From assembly GCA_902782905.1 (NCBI GenBank), contig CACZPB010000200.1, positions 1-5,918 of the forward strand: DNA of 5,918 bases, read 5' to 3'. Shown here piece by piece: positions 1 through 5,478 of the stretch (positions are counted from its first letter, which is position 1; each line of letters starts with the position of its first letter). This DNA comes from an uncultured bacterium. GTDB lineage: Bacteria; Cyanobacteriota; Vampirovibrionia; Gastranaerophilales; Gastranaerophilaceae. A program made the position numbers and the translations under genes. The notes below the pieces were generated by a model that saw only the letters and a program-made list of their open reading frames with translations, was not told the origin of the DNA and did no database searches.

Positions 1-87
1 AGGAGGAATAGGGATTCGAACCCTAGGTACGCTCGCACGTACGACGGTTTTCAAGACCGCTCCAATCAACCACTCTGGCATTCCTCC
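1..87 (-). tRNA. tRNA-Ser, anticodon UGA
   Basis: The reverse complement folds as a complete class II cloverleaf. The acceptor stem is GGAGGAA (87-81) paired with TTCCTCC (8-2). U8 is at 80, the D stem is CCA/TGG, and the anticodon loop CTTGAAA has anticodon TGA at 53-51. The T arm is TAGGG-TTCGAAT-CCCTA. The long variable arm that marks serine tRNAs spans 27-42 and forms a 5-6 bp hairpin (GTACG/CGTAC) that can close on a GCGA tetraloop. The UGA anticodon reads UCA and other UCN serine codons. Position 1 gives U at the discriminator (position 73), where well-studied bacterial serine tRNAs have G. The window starts here, so it cannot be seen whether CCA is encoded. The identity is firm. Confidence 0.96.
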
Positions 88-114
88 GTATGTATTCGAT
101 TGGTTTACTTTGCT

Positions 115-143
115 ATATTATCCTAAACATAGTTTATTGTAAA
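115..143 (-). promoter_or_regulatory. Probable sigma70-type promoter of the tRNA-Ser gene
   Basis: On the minus strand, TTTACA (143-138) is followed by a spacer of exactly 17 bases and then TAATAT (120-115). This is a good match to the -35/-10 consensus. Transcription would start near 108, leaving about 20 bases of 5' leader before the mature tRNA end at 87, which is normal for RNase P processing. An overlapping GATAAT is also present but would give a 15-base spacer. Called from sequence pattern only. Confidence 0.6.
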
Positions 144-195
144 GAGGGTGTGGTTTTTTAGTTTAATAACTTGGCATGCAAAATATTTTAATCTG

Positions 196-204
196 TGATA
201 CAAT
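196..204 (+). promoter_or_regulatory. Possible extended -10 element upstream of ruvA
   Basis: TGATACAAT fits an extended -10 (TGn followed by TACAAT). No good -35 lies at normal spacing: TTGGCA at 171-176 is 22 bases away, which is too far. Transcription from here would begin near 210-212, inside the Shine-Dalgarno run GGGGAG (210-215), so the leader would be extremely short. This makes the call weak. The real ruvA promoter could lie elsewhere in the 134-base divergent region, which holds no gene. Confidence 0.25.
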
Positions 205-221
205 AGCTTGGGGAGTATGTA

Positions 222-830
222 ATGTTCGACTATTTCAAGGGATTTATTACCGACAAAAGAAAAACCTCTAAAGGAACATATCTCACAGTTGATATTTCCG
301 GTCTGGGGTATCTTTTAGAAGTAACCGAAAGAGATTTTCAAGCAACATCAATCAACGAAGACAAGACGCAAAAAATATACTCACTCCTTACGCACCGAGA
401 AGATGCAATGGCTCTCTACGGTTTCTTAAACAAAGAAACAAGAGACATTTTTCAGATTCTTCTCTCTGTTTCAGGCGTAGGAGCGAAAATGGCGCTTGCT
501 CTGCTAAACGAATTTGATGCCTGTGATCTTATTTCTCTTGTTATAGACGGAAATTTTAAAGAGTTAACACGTGCAAAAGGAGTTGGTCCAAAGCTTGCCC
601 AAAAAATCATACTGGAACTCAAAGACAAGCTTATGAAAACCGAATTGCCAAGAACCGGAGATACATTGCCGCAAACTCAAGCCATATCTGATACTCAGTC
701 CGTTCTATTATCTCTCGGATATGAAGAAACAGAGATTAATGATACGCTCAAGCGGATTATGCCATCAATAAGCAACAGTACAAATTCTGAAGAAGTTCTA
801 AGAAAAGCATTAACTACTCTCTCTATGTAA
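222..830 (+). CDS. ruvA: Holliday junction branch migration protein RuvA
   Basis: RuvA is the junction-binding subunit of the RuvAB branch-migration motor. Tetramers hold the four-way DNA junction square-planar while RuvB hexamers pump DNA, in recombinational repair in the cytoplasm. The 202-residue length is typical. Domain I (about 1-64) starts with the usual MFDYFKG and carries H-R-E-D at 58-61, where E60/D61 match the acidic pin. Domain II holds two helix-hairpin-helix motifs, SGVGAKMAL (84-92) and GVGPKLAQK (120-128), which contact DNA backbone. After a flexible linker (about 140-155), domain III (about 157-202, with LLSLGYEETEI) is the RuvB-contacting part. The start is supported by GGGGAG (210-215) six bases upstream. 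No ruvB is next to it: the following gene is an unrelated phosphoesterase 79 bases away. No damage or frameshift is visible. Confidence 0.97.
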   Translation: MFDYFKGFITDKRKTSKGTYLTVDISGLGYLLEVTERDFQATSINEDKTQKIYSLLTHREDAMALYGFLNKETRDIFQILLSVSGVGAKMALALLNEFDACDLISLVIDGNFKELTRAKGVGPKLAQKIILELKDKLMKTELPRTGDTLPQTQAISDTQSVLLSLGYEETEINDTLKRIMPSISNSTNSEEVLRKALTTLSM

Positions 831-846
831 ACGAATGTAACTTTTT

Positions 847-875
847 CTAAAAATATTAGCAATTTTTATTTTTAG
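847..875 (+). other. AT-rich inverted repeat between ruvA and the phosphoesterase genes
   Basis: CTAAAAAT (847-854) and ATTTTTAG (868-875) are perfect 8-base inverted arms around a 13-base loop. The first arm can alternatively pair with ATTTTT at 862-867, with a 7-base loop. The stem is almost all A-U and there is no clean U tract after it, so it is at best a weak terminator or pause site. The second arm overlaps an AGGAG (874-878) that has no start codon at a usable distance. The remainder of the 79-base gap holds a TATAAA at 882-887 without a convincing -35. Confidence 0.25.
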
Positions 876-909
876 GAGATTTATAAAGAGTAGTAGAAGA
901 AGGTTAGTC

Positions 910-2511
910 ATGAACTTGAAAATCCTGCAATCAGCAAATATATATAAACCCGCGTTTAAAAAAGAGCAAAGAGAAAATGCGGATGACTTGAGCATAAAGA
1001 ATTCTAACCTTGAAAAATCACCCGAGAGCGATAAATTTCAAATTTCAATAGGATATGTTAATGATGCCCACGGTCAAACCAACAATATGATGAGAATTTT
1101 ATCCGGTTTAAAAGGTGATTTAAACCTTTCTGCCGGTGATAATGACATCGGAGATGAGAAAAATAAAGCTATACATAAAGCTACATTCAAGTTCTTAAAT
1201 CTTGGTAAAATAGTTGCAACTGCACTCGGCAACCATGAAATGGATACAACACAAGCTGATCTTATTGATTCTTTGAAAGAATACAATGGTGATATTTTAA
1301 CAATAAACATGAAAAAAGATAAGCTTAAAGAACAAGATGAAAAAACAATAAAAGAGTTTGGCAGAGCTGATTTAGAAGATTACTTAAAACCATCTAAGGT
1401 AGTTGAAGTAAAAGGTGAAAAAATCGGACTTTTAGGAACCGCGCCTATGGATTTGTTGGACAGATTGACTCACCCTAACTATCACACGGACTGCCATGTC
1501 GATGATTTAGATGACAGTATAGAAGATATTCAAGAAGAGGTTAATAACTTAAAATCTAAGGGCATTAACAAAATTGTGCTGCTATCTCACTTAGGACTCA
1601 AAAAAGACAAAAAGATTGCCAAGGAAACAGATGGAATTGATGTCATCATAGGCGGTCACACACATGAACTAGTGAAAGATATCAAAGAGGGAGAAAACCT
1701 ATTCTACTCAAAAGCAGGAGAGCCGGTCATAATTACGGAAGCCGGGCGTGACGGTAATTACTTCGGAAAATTAAATCTTGAATTTGATAAAGAAGGAGTC
1801 ATTACAAAAGCACAAAACAATCTTGGTGAAACAGGATTGTTCCACAAAAACATGATCAATCAATATATCTTTGATTCAATTTTAGGAAAACCTGAAAAAA
1901 TCGGATACATTCAAGATGCGCCTCCGCCTCCCCAAAAATTAACAGAAGAAAATCCGCATGCCAACTTTGTATGCGATGTTATGAGAGCAGAAACAGATTC
2001 TGACATTGCAATATGGCACAACTGCGGCGTTAGAAATTTCTTCCATCAAGGTGACATTGATTCAAGAGATATTAAGGACATATCTCCATTCTTGGATTAT
2101 GTAACAGTAGCAGAAGTTTCCGAAAAAACTATCGTAGATTTATTCAGCAAAGCAATAAAGGATACATATTCTACAAGCAGCAGGAAACCGGGGCTTTTGG
2201 CTGTATCAGGACTGAAATACACAGTTGACAGAGAAAACAAAAAACTCGCAAATATGACCTTTATCGACAAAAACGGCAAAGAAACGGAAATAAATGTTGA
2301 TAATCCGAGCGAAACAAAAAAATACAAAGTTGTAACCGATGAATTCTTGATGTCAGCAGGTGCAGATTTCGGAATTCTTGCAAAGGAAGAAGAATATCTG
2401 AAAAAATACCCTTATGACAAAGATGTCATGGTTTGCAACTATATAAAGAAACAAAATAAACCAATATCTATAAACCAACTAGGGCGTATTAATTTTACTA
2501 CTAACAAATAA
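910..2511 (+). CDS. UshA-type bifunctional metallophosphatase/5'-nucleotidase family protein, copy 1
   Basis: This 533-residue calcineurin-like phosphoesterase has a 5'-nucleotidase C-terminal domain and is predicted to remove phosphate from nucleotides or related phosphoesters using two metal ions. The metal and catalytic motifs are all present: D52-x-H54 (VNDAHG), G76-D77, G107-N-H-E-x-D112 (catalytic His109/Asp112 dyad), S226-H227 and G248-G-H-T-H252. A proline-rich hinge (338-341) leads to the substrate-binding domain (about 345-530), with N371/R375 in NCGVRN and FLMSAGADFG (479-488) in place of the UshA base-binding loop. Residues 1-43 are polar and contain no signal peptide, which is unusual for this mostly exported family. 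The start is the first possible codon after the in-frame stop at 838-840, with AGAAGG about six bases upstream. The natural substrate is unknown; the C-terminal changes mean it may not be a nucleotide. Confidence 0.88.
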   Translation: MNLKILQSANIYKPAFKKEQRENADDLSIKNSNLEKSPESDKFQISIGYVNDAHGQTNNMMRILSGLKGDLNLSAGDNDIGDEKNKAIHKATFKFLNLGKIVATALGNHEMDTTQADLIDSLKEYNGDILTINMKKDKLKEQDEKTIKEFGRADLEDYLKPSKVVEVKGEKIGLLGTAPMDLLDRLTHPNYHTDCHVDDLDDSIEDIQEEVNNLKSKGINKIVLLSHLGLKKDKKIAKETDGIDVIIGGHTHELVKDIKEGENLFYSKAGEPVIITEAGRDGNYFGKLNLEFDKEGVITKAQNNLGETGLFHKNMINQYIFDSILGKPEKIGYIQDAPPPPQKLTEENPHANFVCDVMRAETDSDIAIWHNCGVRNFFHQGDIDSRDIKDISPFLDYVTVAEVSEKTIVDLFSKAIKDTYSTSSRKPGLLAVSGLKYTVDRENKKLANMTFIDKNGKETEINVDNPSETKKYKVVTDEFLMSAGADFGILAKEEEYLKKYPYDKDVMVCNYIKKQNKPISINQLGRINFTTNK

Positions 2512-2522
2512 AGCAGGACAAT

Positions 2523-4100
2523 ATGAACATTACTCCAATCAATCTACAGTTTAATAACTATAAATTTTCATTCCGAAAATCAGAAAAGACAAGCGGAACA
2601 AATTCTCTTGAAAAAACTCCGTCAAAAGACAGTTTTGAACTCTCTGTCGGATATGTTAACGACTTGCACGGTCAAACAAATAATATGATGAGAATTTTAT
2701 CGGGTTTAAAAGGGGATTTGATACTTTCCGGCGGTGATAACGATATAGGAGACGAAAAAAACAGACATGTTCATGATGCGACAGCTGAATTCTTAAATTT
2801 GGCAGGAGTCCGTGCCACAGCATTGGGCAATCACGAAATGGATACAAAACAAGGTGACTTACAAGAAACTGCCAAAAAATATAATGGAGATATCTTAGCG
2901 ATAAACCTTACTCAAAAACCTTTAGAGAGTCAATCGGCTGATGATGTAGGCAATTTTGATAAAGCTGATATTAATGAATTTATCAAAAAATCTGTTGTTG
3001 TAAACGTCAAAGGTGAAAAAATCGGGCTTATCGGAACAACACCCGTCGACTTAACAGAAAGAGCTACACATCCGGATTACCACAAAGATTGCTCTGCACT
3101 TGATTTAGAGAAAACTACAGAGTTAATTCAAAAAGAAATTGATGAGCTGAAAAAACAGGGAATTAACAAAGTAATCCTGCTTTCTCATCTGGGTATGGAA
3201 CGCGATAAAGAAGTTGCTCAAAACACAAGTGGAATTGACATTATTATAGGCGGTCATACGCACGAACTCCTTGAAGGCATTAAAGATGACGAAAACCTTA
3301 TATACTCAGCTTCAGGCGAGCCGGTGATTATTACGGAAGCAGGAAAAGACGGTAAGCACTTTGGAAAGCTTAACGTAACATTTGATAAAAACGGTATAAT
3401 TACAAAAGCACAAAACAATCTTGCTGATACAAGTTTATTCCACAGAAATTTAATACACCAATATATGTTCAATCAGATTTTAGGTGAGCCTGAACAAGTT
3501 GGTGTAATTTCTTATGCACCGCCTGCACCAAAATCTTTAATGGAAGAAAATCCGCACGCTAACTTTATGTGTGATGCCATGCTTAATGAAATGAATGCAG
3601 ACATTGCCCTATGGAACAATTCAGGCACCCGAAATTATTTTAAAGAGGGTGCAATTGATTCAAGTGACATCAAAGAAATAGCACCGTTTGCAGATAATAT
3701 TTCTGTAGCGGAAGTTTCTGAAAAGACTATAGTTGATGCTTTTAGAACTGCTGTTGAAACAAGTTACAATTCTCATGGAAATAAGCCGGGACTTTTAGCA
3801 GTATCAGGTTTAGAGTATACAATTAGCCCATCTAAAAAGACGCTTATCGGCATGAATTTTGTAGACAAAAACGGGGTTAAGCATTCTATTGATATAAACA
3901 ATCCTCGTGAGGATAAAAAATATAAAGTTGTAGCAGACTCATTTATTATGTCTTGGGGCAAAGAGTACGGAGTTCTTGCTCGTGAAGAAGAATGTACCGA
4001 ATATCCTTTCAACAAGGCCCATTTGGCTTGTGAATATATAAAACACTTAAACAAGCCCGTAGAAATCAACCAAACAGGCAGAATTCATTTTGAAGATTAA
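2523..4100 (+). CDS. UshA-type bifunctional metallophosphatase/5'-nucleotidase family protein, copy 2
   Basis: This 525-residue paralogue of the preceding gene is roughly 60% identical by eye, and close to 80% across the first metal-binding motifs. It starts 11 bases after the first copy, with AGGA (2515-2518) as ribosome binding site, so the two are very likely co-transcribed. All catalytic features are kept: D47-x-H49, G71-D72, G102-N-H-E-x-D107, S221-H222 and G243-G-H-T-H247. The C-terminal domain has N366/R370 (NNSGTRN) and FIMSWGKEYG (474-483). That loop differs from the AGAD version of copy 1, which hints at a different substrate preference. There is no signal peptide or membrane segment; residues 1-37 are polar and share only a short N-x-Y-K-x-x-F-[KR]-K motif with copy 1. 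Its stop lies 1 base from the end of the convergent nnrD gene. Exact activity is not deducible. Confidence 0.88.
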   Translation: MNITPINLQFNNYKFSFRKSEKTSGTNSLEKTPSKDSFELSVGYVNDLHGQTNNMMRILSGLKGDLILSGGDNDIGDEKNRHVHDATAEFLNLAGVRATALGNHEMDTKQGDLQETAKKYNGDILAINLTQKPLESQSADDVGNFDKADINEFIKKSVVVNVKGEKIGLIGTTPVDLTERATHPDYHKDCSALDLEKTTELIQKEIDELKKQGINKVILLSHLGMERDKEVAQNTSGIDIIIGGHTHELLEGIKDDENLIYSASGEPVIITEAGKDGKHFGKLNVTFDKNGIITKAQNNLADTSLFHRNLIHQYMFNQILGEPEQVGVISYAPPAPKSLMEENPHANFMCDAMLNEMNADIALWNNSGTRNYFKEGAIDSSDIKEIAPFADNISVAEVSEKTIVDAFRTAVETSYNSHGNKPGLLAVSGLEYTISPSKKTLIGMNFVDKNGVKHSIDINNPREDKKYKVVADSFIMSWGKEYGVLAREEECTEYPFNKAHLACEYIKHLNKPVEINQTGRIHFED

Positions 4101-4101
4101 T

Positions 4102-4959
4102 TTATAGAATTTCCTTTATTGCCTTTGGTAAATATTTGAACAAATCTGATGCTTGTACGGAGTATTCTGTCAAGTCTTCAGAAGCGATTTCTCCTGCGCG
4201 TGAGTGCAAGTATACACCTAGTTTTGCAGCTTCATACAAGCCCATTTTTTGAGCAAGCAAACCTGATATAATACCGGTTAGAACATCGCCAGAACCGGCT
4301 TTTGCAAGTGCAGAGTTTCCGTTTTGGTTTACATAAATACCGTCTTTGTTTGCAATAATGGTTCTGTGAGTTTTTAAAACAGTAATGCAATTATATTGTT
4401 CGGAAATTTCTTTTGCTGAGCCCTCCAAATCCGATAAAACTTCTCCCAAACTCTTTGACAAAAGTCTTGCCGCTTCTAACGGATGAGGTGTAAGAATATA
4501 TGAAGGAGCTTCGATATCATTATGGTAAGCCCTTTTTTTCAAAGCCAAAATATCTTTGTCCTGTTCGGCTCTAAGCTTTGCCAAAATATTAATTCCATCT
4601 GCATCTATAATTAATGGGATTGCTCTTTTTTGAAGTTTAGAAATCACTTTTCTAAAAAGGGTTACTGCCTTAATATCACGTCCCAATCCGCATCCGATTG
4701 AACAAACATTGAATTCATCAATATATTTAAGCCCGTCTTCTCTTGTCAAAAATACTGCTTCCGGAACAAGTGAAGCCACAGAATTCATAATTTCCTTTTC
4801 GGTTGCTAGAGCTACGAACCCTGTTCCTATTTTGAAAGCACTTATTGTAGACAGATATGCTGCTCCTATGTAATTTTTTGAACCTGCAAAATTAAGGAGC
4901 TTGCCAAACGATCCTTTATTTGAGTTTTGTTCTCTAACAGGCATCTTATATTCAGACAT
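4102..4959 (-). CDS. nnrD: ADP/ATP-dependent NAD(P)H-hydrate dehydratase (stand-alone YjeF C-terminal type)
   Basis: NnrD repairs hydrated, inactive NADH or NADPH by nucleotide-driven dehydration of the S-epimer, in the cytoplasm. The 285 residues form one ribokinase-like carbohydrate kinase domain. Visible family motifs are N14-K-G followed by the AGS..YIGAA region (25-34), GCGLGRD (89-95), DADG (119-122), TPHPLE (157-162), the VLK segment ending at K196, and the nucleotide-binding/catalytic AGSGDVLTG (221-229, with D225). Small departures are LKT for the usual LKG, and AGSGD for GGSGD. The stretch between DADG and TPHP looks a little long. The N-terminal epimerase domain (NnrE) found fused in many bacteria is absent, so an epimerase should be encoded elsewhere. 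The start is supported by GAGAGG (4972-4967), seven bases upstream. It follows trmL after 16 bases, so they probably share a transcript. Confidence 0.93.
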   Translation of the reverse strand: MSEYKMPVREQNSNKGSFGKLLNFAGSKNYIGAAYLSTISAFKIGTGFVALATEKEIMNSVASLVPEAVFLTREDGLKYIDEFNVCSIGCGLGRDIKAVTLFRKVISKLQKRAIPLIIDADGINILAKLRAEQDKDILALKKRAYHNDIEAPSYILTPHPLEAARLLSKSLGEVLSDLEGSAKEISEQYNCITVLKTHRTIIANKDGIYVNQNGNSALAKAGSGDVLTGIISGLLAQKMGLYEAAKLGVYLHSRAGEIASEDLTEYSVQASDLFKYLPKAIKEIL

Positions 4960-4975
4960 AATTAAACCTCTCTTT

Positions 4976-5425
4976 TTAGAGCCCGATTTGTCTTATAACT
5001 TCGTATACGGTTATCGCAACAGAGTTCGACAAATTCAAACTTCTTTGACCTTCCACCATAGGAAGCGTTATTGCCGTATCTTTAGTCACATATTCTTGCG
5101 GGAGTCCCCTTGATTCAGGCCCAAAAACAAGAAAATCTCCCTCTTGAAATTTTATATCAGTGTACTTCTTTTTTGATTTTGTTGTCAAGTAGAAAAAGCG
5201 AGCTTCCGGAAACATTTTGTACATTTCCGCCATAGAAACAACTTTATGCAAATCTACATTGTCCCAATAATCCATGCCGGAACGCTTTACATATTTATCA
5301 GTAAGAGCAAAGCCAAGTTTTCCGACCAAATATAAAGAAGCACCGGTACAAACACAAAGTCTTGCTATATTGCCAGTGTTTGCCGGAATTTCAGGTTCGT
5401 ATAAAACAACATTGATTCTTGACAT
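4976..5425 (-). CDS. trmL: tRNA (cytidine(34)-2'-O)-methyltransferase TrmL (SPOUT family)
   Basis: TrmL (YibK) methylates the 2'-hydroxyl of the wobble nucleotide (C34 or modified U34) of two tRNA-Leu species with S-adenosylmethionine. This is known from the E. coli enzyme. The 149-residue protein is the minimal SPOUT domain, with the usual length. Family motifs are PEIPANTGNIAR (11-22), KRSGMDYW (47-54), FGPESRGLP (101-109) and the knot-forming SAM-binding segment MVEGQRSLNLSNSVA (123-137). E. coli YibK has the very similar RSMNLSNAVS there. The in-frame codons between this ATG and the upstream stop contain no other start. The gene lies 53 bases after the phosphatidyltransferase gene and 16 bases before nnrD, all on the same strand, so an operon is likely. 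Confidence 0.95.
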   Translation of the reverse strand: MSRINVVLYEPEIPANTGNIARLCVCTGASLYLVGKLGFALTDKYVKRSGMDYWDNVDLHKVVSMAEMYKMFPEARFFYLTTKSKKKYTDIKFQEGDFLVFGPESRGLPQEYVTKDTAITLPMVEGQRSLNLSNSVAITVYEVIRQIGL

Positions 5426-5429
5426 TACC

Positions 5430-5434
5430 TCACC
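5430..5434 (-). promoter_or_regulatory. Ribosome binding site of trmL, shifted GGTGA type
   Basis: The sequence before the trmL ATG reads GGTGAGGTA. The AGG-like part lies only two bases from the ATG, which is too close. GGTGA (5434-5430) is complementary to UCACC of the 16S rRNA 3' end and leaves five bases to the start, so it is the more likely pairing. Confidence 0.45.
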
Positions 5435-5478
5435 ACAAAATAAATGATATTACGCCTCGCTAAAATAGAAAGTTACAT

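Larger units (their letters stand above)
910..4100 (+). repeat. Tandem gene duplication (two metallophosphoesterase paralogues)
   Basis: The two units, 910-2511 and 2523-4100, align from end to end at protein level with few gaps. DNA similarity is patchy, with islands of identity. A 25-base exact match lies at 1801-1825 and 3399-3423, and a 20-base one (AATATGATGAGAATTTTATC) at 1084-1103 and 2682-2701. Most other positions differ at the third base, so the duplication is old, or it has been partly homogenised by conversion. The N-terminal 35-45 codons are the least alike. Confidence 0.9.

Noticed and set aside
171..204. TTGGCA (171-176) plus TACAAT (199-204) as a standard promoter for ruvA
   Set aside because: The 22-base spacer is too long for a sigma70-type pair. 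Only the extended -10 is kept, at low confidence.
847..875. Inverted repeat after ruvA as an intrinsic terminator
   Set aside because: The stem is almost entirely A-U, alternative pairings compete, and no U tract follows the complete 8-base stem. It is kept only as a low-confidence inverted repeat.
874..909. AGGAG at 874-878 as the ribosome binding site for an earlier start of phosphoesterase copy 1
   Set aside because: No ATG, GTG or TTG lies in frame between it and the ATG at 910, which has its own AGAAGG at suitable distance.
3773..4069. Minus-strand open frame of 98 codons inside phosphoesterase copy 2
   Set aside because: It is the antisense shadow of a conserved coding region. The corresponding place in copy 1 gives only a different, shorter frame, so nothing selects for it.
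4901..5113. Plus-strand open frame of 70 codons overlapping nnrD and trmL
   Set aside because: It lies antisense to two well-supported genes, has no ribosome binding site and resembles no known protein.
5426..5478. Separate promoter for trmL (TAATAT at 5454-5449)
   Set aside because: No -35-like hexamer is found 16-18 bases upstream of it. Co-transcription from the upstream gene is simpler.
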